From an uncultured Eubacterium sp. (GTDB taxonomy: Bacteria > Bacillota > Clostridia > Lachnospirales > Lachnospiraceae), in NCBI GenBank assembly GCA_947089855.1, contig CAMUML010000017.1, forward strand, positions 1 to 64,000: a stretch of 64,000 nucleotides of DNA. Direction: 5' to 3'. The position numbers and the translations under genes were made by a program. Below, one piece after another: positions 7,782 through 17,658 of the stretch. The notes below the pieces were generated by a model that saw nothing but the letters and a program-made list of their open reading frames with translations, had not been told where the DNA came from and ran no database searches. The first letter of the stretch is position 1, and every line of letters starts with the position of its first letter.

Positions 7782-8345
7782 ATGAAAATAAGCTTATGCA
7801 TGATTGTAAAAAACGAAAAAGACTATCTCAACGATTGCCTTAAATTCATATCAGAATGGGTAGATGAAATAATTATAGTTGACACTGGATCCATCGATTG
7901 CACAAAAGAAATAGCTTTACAATATACAAGACAAGTGTATGAATACAAATTTAACGATGACTTTTCGGCAGCATTGAACTTTGCAAAATTGCTTACTAGA
8001 TCGAAACCCTATACAAAAAAAATAATTAATAATTATAATATATTATCTATCAAAAAAAATGGCACCATTTTTGAATGTACCTCTAGCTGGTTTTCATGGA
8101 GTAACAACTCCCCTTGTGCAATTGCTTGCGACTATTGTATAATACAAAAAATTGATTACTTGTTAACCAATCGAAAAATTGGATGCGCTCCTTGGGAACT
8201 GCTAACAGAAACAAAGTTGAATCAATCATTCGATATTGGAGAGATTTCTGTTGGAACTTCAATTGAAGGAAATGTAAATGAACAGTATTTATCATATGAT
8301 AATCTTAGAACTGTACAAGAATGTAGGGCAAACATTTACAATTAA
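7782..8345 (+). pseudogene. Chimeric GT2 glycosyltransferase fragment
   Basis: Residues 1-66 are a good start of a GT-A family 2 glycosyltransferase: SLCMIVKNEKDYLNDCL, DEIIIVDTGSIDCTKEIA and FNDDFSAALNF, as in glycosyltransferases fused to TPR repeats. The expected continuation (DWILVLDADE, which carries the DxD metal site) is missing. Residues 67-187 do not match that family and I do not recognise them; they contain a Cys-rich stretch (CAIACDYCII). The frame looks like a deletion fusion of two genes. It cannot be an active glycosyltransferase without the DxD. Confidence 0.55.
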
Positions 8346-8585
8346 ACCCGTAATACATACATTTATAAAGATATAACGTAGTGATCAGGAGAACGCCAGA
8401 TACCAGTCTTGTCAAAATTCCATAGCTGCGTTTAAAAATGTATAGGACGCAAAGCACACTATATTTAAATCAGCATATTAAAAGTTTTTGAAAAAGTAGG
8501 ATGAAGTAATAAGAAAACCGATTAAAACTCTTTATTAAGATAGACGTTAAATTACAATAGATTATTATACTAATGGAGGTAAATA

Positions 8586-9041
8586 ATGGTTAATTCATGT
8601 TTAGAAACTAGATTTGCGGTAGGAGCTATTATCATATATAATGAAAAATATTTACTGATTAACAAAATAAGAAATAATGATGTCGAGACTAACTTACCCG
8701 ATGAGGGTATTTGGGATTTTGTTAAGGGAGGAATAAAACAAGGAGAAACTGCAAAAGAAGCCCTATTTAGAGAATTACAAGAAGAGCTTAACACAACGGA
8801 TTTCAAGATAATAAAAGAATTTAAAGAAAGCCTTTATTTCAAATTTCCAAATAATAAGAAAAATAAGTATAGAGACCAAATTACATATCTTTTTTTAGTT
8901 GAATTTATGGGGAACCAAAATTTGATCAAAATAGACAATAATGAAATAGGCGAATTTAGATTCTTTACTTATCAAGAAGTAATTGATAAATTGACACACA
9001 ATGAAACAAAAAATATTTTCATAAATCTTATAGATCCGTAA
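8586..9041 (+). CDS. NUDIX hydrolase
   Basis: A 151-residue protein with a clear Nudix box: G-x5-E-x7-REL-x-EEL (GIKQGETAKEALFRELQEEL, near residues 56-75), the Mg-binding helix that cleaves nucleoside diphosphates linked to another group. The EEL is followed by NTT rather than G. A GGAGG site lies 7 nt before the ATG. It sits in the AT-rich island between two glycosyltransferase genes, so it might act on a nucleotide sugar or a damaged nucleotide; the substrate cannot be told from sequence. Confidence 0.85.
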   Translation: MVNSCLETRFAVGAIIIYNEKYLLINKIRNNDVETNLPDEGIWDFVKGGIKQGETAKEALFRELQEELNTTDFKIIKEFKESLYFKFPNNKKNKYRDQITYLFLVEFMGNQNLIKIDNNEIGEFRFFTYQEVIDKLTHNETKNIFINLIDP

Positions 9042-9103
9042 AAAACCAATAAATTTAAGAAAGGCTAGAGCAAGTCTTATATTTAGAAAATATAATATAA
9101 TTT

Positions 9104-9124
9104 CGTTTGTACTATACGAAAAGT
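9104..9124. repeat. GTAC-type near-palindromic site, copy 3
   Basis: The core GTACTATACG followed by AAAA resembles the cores near 2648 and 7755, with two bases missing in the middle. It lies in the gap between the NUDIX gene and the next glycosyltransferase. Confidence 0.3.
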
Positions 9125-9203
9125 CAAGTTGATTTTTGGGTTCAATTAACAAAAAGCATTAAATAACCATAGATTTTAAATTAAGGCATGCTCCATTAAA
9201 AAT

Positions 9204-10592
9204 ATGATAGAAATAAATATTAATAAAAATATTGAAAATATAATCTTAATAGGAAATATGGCAAGGGCAAAAAATATATTTCTAGAACTAAAAAGCATAG
9301 GTATAGATTCAATAAAAATGGATTTTGATAGGTTCATCAATATCAATTGGCAAAAAAAGAATATAGAAAAATACCATATTATAATATGTCATGATAAATT
9401 CAGTGAGTGTATAGAGTATTTAGACTTAATTTCTCATGAAAACAAAGACCTATTAAATATATGTTTTTCTCAATTTGAATTTTATTCTATGCTTTCTCAA
9501 AAACTGATTATCAATACGCAAACGAAACCTGATAATATAGATCCAAAAAATACAATTTTATTAACTCTTCCATTTGGATTAGTATTGGGGGGTATAGAGA
9601 CATGGACAGCTAATCTATACAATAAATTGAAAAACGAAGATCTTTCTTTGAAAATTATTGACATAAAATATTCACATCCAAAGTTTCATTATGTTGGATC
9701 AGAGTTTTTTGGAATTTCAGAACAAGATATTTATCATTTGAATGCCAAAAATGGATTTTTCAAAAATATTATGTATATATTATCTCTACTGTCAGAACTT
9801 TCGCCTAAATGTATCATAGAAAATGGTAGCATGGAAGTTTTAGCAGCATTACATATTTATAAAAGATATTACAATGTAAATGTAATACATATCATTCATA
9901 CTGATAGTGAATTTATGTATGCACAATGTAAATGGTATACCAAAATTATAGATTCTTTTTTATGTGTAAGTAATGATATATATAATCAAATGAGCATCAG
10001 AATGAATAACCGATTAAAGAATTGTTTTGTTTATATTCAATATCCTGATAATCCGAAATACATAACAAAAGAACAGATAAACGAAAAAATATACATAGCA
10101 TATGCGGCTAGATTAGAACGAACAATAAAAAGAAGCTATTTATTAATAGAACTAATCGAAAAATTAGAATTAATAGGAATGAATTACCAATTATTTATAG
10201 CTGGCGAAGGGGAATGCTTAGAAGAAATAAAAAATTTTGTTAATGGCAAAGAATTATTTGACAAAGTAATTATTTGCGGATTGCTTACGTATCAAAAAAT
10301 GAGAAAATTTTGGCAAAATAAACATGTTTTTATAAATTTTTCCACAAAAGAAGGTATGTCACTATCTCTTTTAGAAGCAATGTCACAGGGAGTTGTTCCC
10401 ATCGTAACCAACACTAGCGGCGTAAGTGACGTTATAATCGATCATCAAAATGGATTTATTAGAAATAATGTAAGTGAAATGGCAGACGTAATATATAAAT
10501 TAACAAAAACTCCTGAATATTATAATAGAATGAGTAGGGAAGCTTACAAAACAATTCAGAAAGGTTGTATTAAAAACGATGGTAAAATATAA
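9204..10592 (+). CDS. GT4-like glycosyltransferase
   Basis: A 462-residue GT-B glycosyltransferase. A divergent N-terminal stretch of about 110 residues precedes the first Rossmann domain (LPFGLVLGGIETWTANLY, the GG-x-E phosphate-loop region). The second domain has IYIAYAARLERTIKRSYLLI and the nucleotide-sugar binding end ...GMSLSLLEAMSQGVVPIV (the E-x7-E type motif). The last codons overlap the first permease gene by 14 bp, so it is coupled to the exporter. It likely adds a sugar from a nucleotide sugar to a surface glycan, lipid or peptide that the exporter handles. The extra N-terminal part is unassigned. Confidence 0.85.
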   Translation: MIEININKNIENIILIGNMARAKNIFLELKSIGIDSIKMDFDRFININWQKKNIEKYHIIICHDKFSECIEYLDLISHENKDLLNICFSQFEFYSMLSQKLIINTQTKPDNIDPKNTILLTLPFGLVLGGIETWTANLYNKLKNEDLSLKIIDIKYSHPKFHYVGSEFFGISEQDIYHLNAKNGFFKNIMYILSLLSELSPKCIIENGSMEVLAALHIYKRYYNVNVIHIIHTDSEFMYAQCKWYTKIIDSFLCVSNDIYNQMSIRMNNRLKNCFVYIQYPDNPKYITKEQINEKIYIAYAARLERTIKRSYLLIELIEKLELIGMNYQLFIAGEGECLEEIKNFVNGKELFDKVIICGLLTYQKMRKFWQNKHVFINFSTKEGMSLSLLEAMSQGVVPIVTNTSGVSDVIIDHQNGFIRNNVSEMADVIYKLTKTPEYYNRMSREAYKTIQKGCIKNDGKI

Positions 10593-11379
10593 AAAATTTT
10601 ATTATCTTATTAAAATGACATTTAAAACTAAATTTGCATATGTAAAAGCTTTCTGGATTAACATCCTAGGAACATTTACTTCCATTATTATCTATTATTT
10701 TCTATGGCGTTTTATCTTCCAGAAGCAAGATGCTCTGGCAGGATATACGGCTATACATATGACCACTTATGTGATCCTATCAAGAATATTATCATCACAA
10801 TTTAGTGAGGGAATTAATCCTGAGTTATCTAACTGGATTCGGACAGGAATAATAGGGATAGAACTTCTACGTCCAGTATCTCTTTTTTTCACATTGTTTG
10901 CCAAGCGTGTAGGAGAATTTGTATTCTTTATTTTATTCAAAGGATTACCAATCACCATTATCTGTTTTCTTTCACTGGGTGGAACACCCCCCGTTGGAAT
11001 ATGGAACTTTACAATGTTTCTGATAAGTATTTGCCTTTCAATTAGAATTATGTTTTTCTTTGAATTTATTGTAGGGCTTTGTGCATTTTATACGAATCAT
11101 TCTTACAGCCTTGCTTACGCGAAAAGTGCCCTCTTAACGATTTTATCTGGAGGAGTTGTCCCATTATCCCTCTTTCCAGATAGGATTGCAAATGTACTAA
11201 ACTACCTTCCATTTGCAGGCATGGTATCTGTACCCGTTAATATCTATCTCGGAAAATATCTTCCGAACGAGACTTTGAATTACTTAGGGATACAAGTTAT
11301 TTGGTCATTGATTCTAAAAATAATTGCACATTTTTACTATAACCTAGCAATAAATAGGATCATAGTACAAGGAGGTTAG
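10579..11379 (+). CDS. ABC-2 type exporter permease, first subunit
   Basis: A 266-residue protein with six predicted membrane segments, resembling the ABC-2 family of paired permeases (PF06182-like, formerly DUF990). Typical are an N-terminal amphipathic start, a first helix after FKTKFAYVKAFWIN, and a G-x-VVPLSLFPDRI loop near residue 190. It overlaps the glycosyltransferase and is followed 5 bp later by a second permease. The pair would form the membrane channel for the ATPase encoded at 12310. Confidence 0.85.
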   Translation: MVKYKKFYYLIKMTFKTKFAYVKAFWINILGTFTSIIIYYFLWRFIFQKQDALAGYTAIHMTTYVILSRILSSQFSEGINPELSNWIRTGIIGIELLRPVSLFFTLFAKRVGEFVFFILFKGLPITIICFLSLGGTPPVGIWNFTMFLISICLSIRIMFFFEFIVGLCAFYTNHSYSLAYAKSALLTILSGGVVPLSLFPDRIANVLNYLPFAGMVSVPVNIYLGKYLPNETLNYLGIQVIWSLILKIIAHFYYNLAINRIIVQGG

Positions 11380-11384
11380 AAAGA

Positions 11385-12179
11385 TTGAATAAAATAAGCT
11401 ATTTTCTAAGGCTCTGGAAGGCATATCAAAGAAAAGGCTTGGTAGAAATGATACAATACCCAGCGGACACATTCATCTTGGCTATTTCATCTTTACTTCG
11501 GGATGCATCGGGTTTTATTGGTATTTTAGCTATTGTTTCTGCAACTGGAACACTTGGCGGCTGGAGACTATATGAAATCCTACTAATGTTTTCTATGTGT
11601 GCATTAATAGAGTCAATATGCCAAACTTTTTTTGATAACGTATGGGGAATCCATGTGTTAGTACATCAAGGAAAAATGGATGTCCTGCTTGTACGTCCAG
11701 CACCTGTGTTCTTTCAACTTCTTGGAGATGTAATGCATTACCCAGCGCTGGTTAGTGTAATTACATATATAAGTATAATGATATACGCCATAGCACATCT
11801 AGAAATCGGATTTAGCGCTAAACTATTACTATTGCTTACGGAATATTTATTATGCGGGCTTGTTATTAATACAGGCATATATACAATATTCAATTCTTTA
11901 AATTTCTGGATTATTCAAGGTGAAGATGTGGCGATACTAGTACAAACTTGTAGAGAATTTGCCAAATATCCAATGAACTTATTTCCTTATATTGTCCGTT
12001 TTGTATTTACCTACATACTTCCATTTGGATTTGTCGGCTACTATCCTGCTGCTTACTTAATAGGCAAAACGGATGATTGGATCCTAGCTGGGTTGCCACT
12101 CACAGCGATTATGATTAGCATATTGGCTTCCGTATTTTGGCGGTTAGGCTTATCTGGATACAGCGGTACAGGATCATAG
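11385..12179 (+). CDS. ABC-2 type exporter permease, second subunit
   Basis: A 264-residue six-helix permease of the same paired ABC-2 family as its upstream neighbour, with GKMDVLLVRPAPVFFQLL in the cytosolic loop, the RP motif typical of this family. The start is a TTG at 11385 with GGAGG 9 nt upstream; no ATG fits better. Five bases separate it from the first permease, so assembly as a heterodimer is likely. Confidence 0.85.
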   Translation: MNKISYFLRLWKAYQRKGLVEMIQYPADTFILAISSLLRDASGFIGILAIVSATGTLGGWRLYEILLMFSMCALIESICQTFFDNVWGIHVLVHQGKMDVLLVRPAPVFFQLLGDVMHYPALVSVITYISIMIYAIAHLEIGFSAKLLLLLTEYLLCGLVINTGIYTIFNSLNFWIIQGEDVAILVQTCREFAKYPMNLFPYIVRFVFTYILPFGFVGYYPAAYLIGKTDDWILAGLPLTAIMISILASVFWRLGLSGYSGTGS

Positions 12180-12309
12180 AAAACCAGATGATAACGATAT
12201 ATTCGGAATTGACTAAAAATTTCTTTATAAAATAAGCACTATGAAAAGTAATTTCTGAACAGTTCCTTAGGGATAACAAAATAAAATTAAAGAAAGAGAA
12301 TAAAGCAAC

Positions 12310-13305
12310 ATGAGCCAAATAGAAATAAAGCAACTTGTGAAAGAATATAAGAGAAAAAATAATCCAAAAAATACCGTACAAACGTTTCTTTCTATGATTA
12401 AACCAGATTATGAAATACTTCGTGCCGTCGATCATGTGAATTTATCGATCGATAAAGGAGAAGCCGTAGGATATGTCGGGCCTAACGGTTCTGGCAAATC
12501 TACCACTATCAAAATATTATGCGGTATCTTAAAGCCAACTTCAGGTACCGTAAGAATTAATGGTTTGGATCCCTTTAAAGAAAGAATTCGTAGCAACAAA
12601 CAAATCGGCGTAGTATTTGGAAACCGTTCTGTTTTATGGTGGGATGTTCCAGTGGTTGAATCTTATCGGCTATTTCAAAAATTATATGATATTCCTCCCC
12701 AAAAATTTCATAATAATTTAGAGATGTTCACAGAAATTATGGAACTCGCCCCACTTCTATCCATTCCTGAACGCCAATTATCCTTGGGGCAAAAAATGAA
12801 ATGCAATATTGCGGCAGCATTTCTTCATGACCCGCAGATTGTATTCTTGGATGAACCAACCATCGGCCTTGACACGGAGTCGAAAGCAGGGATTCGTAAA
12901 TTCATCCGAAAAATGAATGAGGAAAAAAAGGCAACTTTTATTGTAACAAGCCATGATTTTCAAGATATAGAATCTATATGCCAAAGAATTGTGCTGATCA
13001 ATCATGGAAAGATTTTGTTAGATGACCATATGCAACAGGTAAAGATAAACTTTAACCAAAAAAAGCAAATTCTATTCGAAGTGGACGAGAATCCTTGGTA
13101 TGACAAAAATAGATTTGATATGGAAAAGGTTCAAGTAAGTAAAATGACGCCTCACAGCCTACAGATCGAATATGATGCTAATTCTTTGGAAAGCATAGAT
13201 ATTATACAAACAGTATCCAGACAGTGCGAAATCCTTGATATTGCGATTACCAGCAAAGATGTAGAGAGTATTATCCACGAAATCATAAAAAAAGACATTT
13301 CCTAA
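12310..13305 (+). CDS. ABC-2 exporter ATP-binding protein
   Basis: A 331-residue ABC ATPase with Walker A GPNGSGKST (near residue 58), signature LSLGQKMK, Walker B IVFLDEPTIGLD and switch His (TSHDFQDIE). A C-terminal extension of about 100 residues resembles those of exporters of the paired-permease class. It follows the permeases by 130 bp. The three genes make a complete exporter; a glycosyltransferase at its head suggests a glycosylated lipid, peptide or polysaccharide substrate, which is inference. The coding sequence is AT-rich but less so than the glycosyltransferases. Confidence 0.92.
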   Translation: MSQIEIKQLVKEYKRKNNPKNTVQTFLSMIKPDYEILRAVDHVNLSIDKGEAVGYVGPNGSGKSTTIKILCGILKPTSGTVRINGLDPFKERIRSNKQIGVVFGNRSVLWWDVPVVESYRLFQKLYDIPPQKFHNNLEMFTEIMELAPLLSIPERQLSLGQKMKCNIAAAFLHDPQIVFLDEPTIGLDTESKAGIRKFIRKMNEEKKATFIVTSHDFQDIESICQRIVLINHGKILLDDHMQQVKINFNQKKQILFEVDENPWYDKNRFDMEKVQVSKMTPHSLQIEYDANSLESIDIIQTVSRQCEILDIAITSKDVESIIHEIIKKDIS

Positions 13306-13466
13306 TAAAATTGAAAGCGAAAAGGCTTTCAGCCAAATATACCGGCAAACGGCCGGAATCCTTTCATTAACTGCTTGATTACCAGAATGAAATTGCCAGA
13401 ATCCTGACAAGGCAAAGGTTTTATCCTTAACAGAATCCTGGCAATTCCATAAAATTGTAACTGCAG

Positions 13467-13718
13467 TCAAGGTATATGATTTCCCATTTTTACCACATCA
13501 TCACGGACTTCACCGATCGTCCATTTTACCGGTCCTTGACCAGTAGCTGCGTCATTTTCCATTCGCCAATGCAAGCACAGCAGAACAGAGATTATACAGC
13601 CTGCTTCCATCATCCACAGTATATCCATTATATCACTCGGCTTATCTACAAAATATTTACCATTGCGCAGCATCTGAACGTCTTTGAACGCCGTATTTGT
13701 ATTTCGGTATAATGCCAT
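13467..13718 (-). pseudogene. Possible N-terminal fragment of an AAA-ATPase-like (PF09820) protein
   Basis: Begins 22 bp after the purL stop, with AGGAAAAGG upstream. The first residues, MALYRNTNTAFKDVQMLRNG then KYFVDKPSDIM, resemble the conserved start (…YVDKSxxI) of the AAA-ATPase-like/DUF1703 proteins frequent in Clostridia. From about residue 35 it departs and ends at 83 residues, with no Walker motif. It is most simply a remnant; a small independent gene cannot be ruled out. Confidence 0.4.
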
Positions 13719-13739
13719 GCCTATGCCGCCTTTTCCTAT

Positions 13740-16700
13740 TTACTGGAAATATGCCACGCCTGATGCAAATAGTTTCATATCCTGCTCCCCATAAATATTG
13801 GCTGCTACCGATTCCCCGCGCCGTTCTGAATGCCCCATCTTGCCGAACACGCGCCCGTCTGGGCTGGTAATCCCTTCGATGGCCATATAGGAGCCATTTA
13901 CATTCCAGGTGTCGTCCATTGTGGCGATGCCGTCTGCATTGACATACTGGGTTGCAATCTGCCCTGCTTTTGTCAGTTTATCCAGCCATTCCTGGGAAGC
14001 AACAAAACGCCCTTCGCCATGGGAAGCCGGGATGGTGTATACGCCGCCAAGCTTTGCCTGCGCCAGCCATGGGCTTTTGTTGGATACTACTTTTGTGTTC
14101 ACCATTTTGGAAATATGGCGCCCGATGGTATTGTAGGTAAGGGTCGGTGAATCGGCTTTTTGTTCTGTAATTTCGCCATATGGCAGCAGGCCCAGTTTGA
14201 CCAGTGCCTGGAAGCCGTTACAGATGCCCAGCACTAGGCCGTCCCTTTCCAATAGCAGCCGCATAACCGCTTCTTTGACCTTTTCATTGCGGAATGCATT
14301 GGCAAAAAACTTTGCGGAGCCTTCCGGTTCGTCGCCTGCAGAAAATCCGCCTGGGAACATCAGGATCTGCGACTGGTTGATCGCTTGTTCAAAAGCTGTT
14401 ACGGAATCACGGATGTCTGCGCCGTCCAGGTTGCGGAATACTTTGACAACGGCATTGGCCCCTGCCTGTTCAAATGCCTGCGCCGAATCGTATTCGCAGT
14501 TTGTGCCTGGAAATACTGGGATAAATACGGTTGGCTTTGCCGTTTTCTGCTTACACACATAAACGTTTGGCGTCCGGTATAGCTCCAATTGGACTTCACT
14601 GGTGTCGTCGGAAGCCGTGGTTGGAAATACTTTTTCCAAAGTCTGCGTCCATGCCTGGATAGCTTCCTCAATCGGAATGGCAACGTCCTGCCCATAACGG
14701 AATACACCGGAACCGTCCACTTCGCCGGCTACTTTCCAGGCGTTGTCCAAACCTGCTGCCTGCATCGCCGCTTTTACGTCAGCCAGTTTTTCCTGCGGTA
14801 CTTCCGCTACCAGGCACCCAAACGCTGGTGCAAACAGCCCCTCTTTGGAAACGGCTGCTGCATCCAGTGTGATACCGAGCTTGTTCCCAAATGCCATTTT
14901 GCTGACGGCCACTGCAAGGCCCCTGCCATCAAGCGCATAGGCAGAAAGGATGGCCTTCCCTTTCATCAGCCCATGAACAGCGCTGTATAATTGTTTCACC
15001 TGGCTATATACTGGAAGGTCATAGCTGTCTTTTTCGATTGCAAAGGTTACCAGCTTGCTGCCGGCGGTTTTTAACTCCGGTGAAAGGATGTCCTGTTGCT
15101 TTGCCACATCGACTGCAAAGGATACGAGCGTAGGCGGAACGTCAATCTCGTTAAATGTACCGGACATGGAGTCCTTGCCGCCGATCGATGGAAGCCCGAA
15201 CCCAACCTGTGCGGCATAAGCGCCCAGCAATGCGGCAAACGGCTGGCTCCAGCGGGACGGTTCGCTGCCCATACGCCGGAAATATTCCTGGAAGGTAAAA
15301 CGTACCTTACGGTAGTCGCCGCCTGCCGCAACAATCCTGGAGAGGGATTCCAGTACGGCATATACGGCACCATGATATGGCGACCAGCTTGACAGGTATG
15401 GGTCAAAGCCGTATGCCATCATAGTTACGGTATCTGTTTTGCCTTTCAATACCGGCAGCTTTGCCACCATTGCCTGGGTTTCTGTCAGCTGGTAGCGCCC
15501 GCCATATGGCATCCATACGCTGCCTGCCCCAATGGAGCCGTCAAACATCTCTACCAGCCCTTTTTGCGAGCATACATTTAAATCTTTGAGCGTATCCAGC
15601 CACGCTGCCTTTATATTGTTTTTGGCAATGCCATTTGCAGCTGCCTGGGTCTCCAGTTTCCGGAAAAAGTTTCCTTCCTGGGCTGGTATCTCAACCGCTA
15701 CCTGCGCTTGCTGGTGCGCGCCATTCGTATTTAAAAATGCGCGGGAAAGGTTGACAATCTCTTTCCCCCTCCATACAAGCACCAGGCGCGGTTCTTTGGT
15801 AACCACTGCTACCGGTACTGCTTCCAGGTTTTCCTCTCTGGCATAGGCTAAAAACTGCGTTACATCCTGCGGTGCGACCACGCATGCCATACGCTCTTGT
15901 GATTCCGAAATTGCGATCTCCGTCCCATCCAGCCCGGCATATTTTTTTGGAACTTTATCCAATTCTACGCGCAGCCCATCTGCCAGTTCCCCAATCGCCA
16001 CCGATACGCCGCCTGCGCCAAAATCATTGCATTTTTTTATGATATGGGACACTTCCGGCCTGCGGAATAGCCGCTGAAGCTTGCGTTCCGTCGGTGCGTT
16101 GCCTTTTTGTACTTCTGCGCCGCAGGTATCAATGGACTTTGTTGTATGCGCTTTGGAAGAGCCCGTTGCACCCCCACAGCCATCCCGGCCGGTACGTCCC
16201 CCCAATAATACAATTGTATCGCCTGGATCGGATGTTAACCGCTGTACGGCGCTTCTTGGGGCAGCACCCATTACCGCTCCGATTTCCATCCGCTTTGCTG
16301 CGTAGTTTGGATGGTAAATTTCTTTGACATAGCCGGTCGCCAGCCCGATCTGGTTGCCATAGGAAGAGTACCCCCTTGCTGCGCCGCGTGTCAGGTTTTT
16401 CTGCGGCAGCTTGCCTTCCAACGTTTCGCTGACTGGGCGTGTCGGGTCAGCAGCCCCAGTAACACGCATCGCCTGGTATACATAGGTGCGCCCGGAAAGC
16501 GGGTCGCGGATCGCGCCGCCAAGGCAGGTCGCAGCACCGCCAAACGGCTCTATCTCAGTCGGATGGTTATGTGTCTCATTTTTAAAGTTTACCAGCCATT
16601 CTTCTGGTTTCCCATCAATTTCCACCGGGACTACGATCGAGCAGGCATTGATTTCGTCCGATTCTTCCTGGTCTTGCAGCTTGCCTTCTTTTTTCAGCCG

Positions 16701-17549
16701 TTTCATGGCCATCAGCGCCAGATCCATCAGGCAGACAAATTTATCGCTGCGCCCGTTATATAAATCCTGAAACGTTGCCAAATAATCCTTGTATGTGTCT
16801 TCCATCGGCTTACGGTAATAGCCTTCCCCAAACGCAACGTCCGTAAGTTCGGTCAAAAATGTCGTATGCCTGCAGTGGTCGGACCAGTACGTATCCAGCA
16901 CACGGATTTCCGTCATCGTAGGGTTGCGTTTTTCCTCATTTTTAAAATATGCCTGGATATGGAGGAAATCCTGAAACGTCATAGCCAGGTTCAAGGAAGC
17001 ATACAATTCCTGCAGCGGCGCTTCCCCCATATTTATAAAACCCGGCAAAACCGGCACATCGTTTGGTTCCTCAAATGCCTGGACCAGCGTTTCCGGCTTG
17101 CCCTCGCCTGCTTCCCTGGAATCAACCGGATTGATGCAGTGTTTTTTAATCGCGTCCCATTCACTGCTGCTGAACGTCCCAGAAATAACATAGGTTACGG
17201 CCGTACAAACCACCGGGTCTTGCGCATCGTTCAATAGCTGGATGCACTGTTTGGCGGAATCCGCCCGCTGGTCAAACTGCCCCGGCAGATATTCCACCGA
17301 AAAAACTTTCCCGCCTGCCGCATCGAATGTTTCCTCATAAAGATTGTCTACTGGCGGTTCCGAAAAAACAGTTGCTTTTGCTTTTTCAAATACCTCGTCG
17401 GAAATATTTTCTACATCGTAGCGGATCAATTCCCGCACACTGGCCACGCCTGTGATGCCAAGGTAATGCTTTATCTCATGCTGAAGGGACTTGGCAGCTA
17501 CTGCAAAGTCTGGTTTTTTTTCCGCATATACACGTCTTACATTTCCCAT
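13740..17549 (-). CDS. purL: Phosphoribosylformylglycinamidine synthase, single chain
   Basis: A 1269-residue FGAM synthase fusing synthetase (PurL) and glutaminase (PurQ), ATP-dependent conversion of FGAR plus glutamine to FGAM, the fourth step of purine synthesis. Visible are the TYWSDHCRHTTF motif near residue 230, FKNETHNHPTEIEPFGGAAT with its catalytic His, LPSIGGKDSMSGTF, and the C-terminal class I glutaminase with FPGGFSAGDEPEG, nucleophile Cys in GICNGFQALVKLG and SHGEGRF. The length matches the clostridial class. The ATG at 17549 has AGGAGG upstream; a longer frame to 17666 would start inside a repeat-rich leader and is rejected. It stands alone, not in a pur operon. No purine riboswitch was recognised upstream. 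Confidence 0.96.
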   Translation of the reverse strand: MGNVRRVYAEKKPDFAVAAKSLQHEIKHYLGITGVASVRELIRYDVENISDEVFEKAKATVFSEPPVDNLYEETFDAAGGKVFSVEYLPGQFDQRADSAKQCIQLLNDAQDPVVCTAVTYVISGTFSSSEWDAIKKHCINPVDSREAGEGKPETLVQAFEEPNDVPVLPGFINMGEAPLQELYASLNLAMTFQDFLHIQAYFKNEEKRNPTMTEIRVLDTYWSDHCRHTTFLTELTDVAFGEGYYRKPMEDTYKDYLATFQDLYNGRSDKFVCLMDLALMAMKRLKKEGKLQDQEESDEINACSIVVPVEIDGKPEEWLVNFKNETHNHPTEIEPFGGAATCLGGAIRDPLSGRTYVYQAMRVTGAADPTRPVSETLEGKLPQKNLTRGAARGYSSYGNQIGLATGYVKEIYHPNYAAKRMEIGAVMGAAPRSAVQRLTSDPGDTIVLLGGRTGRDGCGGATGSSKAHTTKSIDTCGAEVQKGNAPTERKLQRLFRRPEVSHIIKKCNDFGAGGVSVAIGELADGLRVELDKVPKKYAGLDGTEIAISESQERMACVVAPQDVTQFLAYAREENLEAVPVAVVTKEPRLVLVWRGKEIVNLSRAFLNTNGAHQQAQVAVEIPAQEGNFFRKLETQAAANGIAKNNIKAAWLDTLKDLNVCSQKGLVEMFDGSIGAGSVWMPYGGRYQLTETQAMVAKLPVLKGKTDTVTMMAYGFDPYLSSWSPYHGAVYAVLESLSRIVAAGGDYRKVRFTFQEYFRRMGSEPSRWSQPFAALLGAYAAQVGFGLPSIGGKDSMSGTFNEIDVPPTLVSFAVDVAKQQDILSPELKTAGSKLVTFAIEKDSYDLPVYSQVKQLYSAVHGLMKGKAILSAYALDGRGLAVAVSKMAFGNKLGITLDAAAVSKEGLFAPAFGCLVAEVPQEKLADVKAAMQAAGLDNAWKVAGEVDGSGVFRYGQDVAIPIEEAIQAWTQTLEKVFPTTASDDTSEVQLELYRTPNVYVCKQKTAKPTVFIPVFPGTNCEYDSAQAFEQAGANAVVKVFRNLDGADIRDSVTAFEQAINQSQILMFPGGFSAGDEPEGSAKFFANAFRNEKVKEAVMRLLLERDGLVLGICNGFQALVKLGLLPYGEITEQKADSPTLTYNTIGRHISKMVNTKVVSNKSPWLAQAKLGGVYTIPASHGEGRFVASQEWLDKLTKAGQIATQYVNADGIATMDDTWNVNGSYMAIEGITSPDGRVFGKMGHSERRGESVAANIYGEQDMKLFASGVAYFQ

Positions 17550-17658
17550 TTTGTTTTCCTCCTGATTTGTGGCTGTATTTTGGGTTTGCTTGGGTATCCT
17601 GGGGGCTGTATGGAATGGCTGGTGGTGGGGTTGACTCCTGGACTCCCGGACTCCCAGA

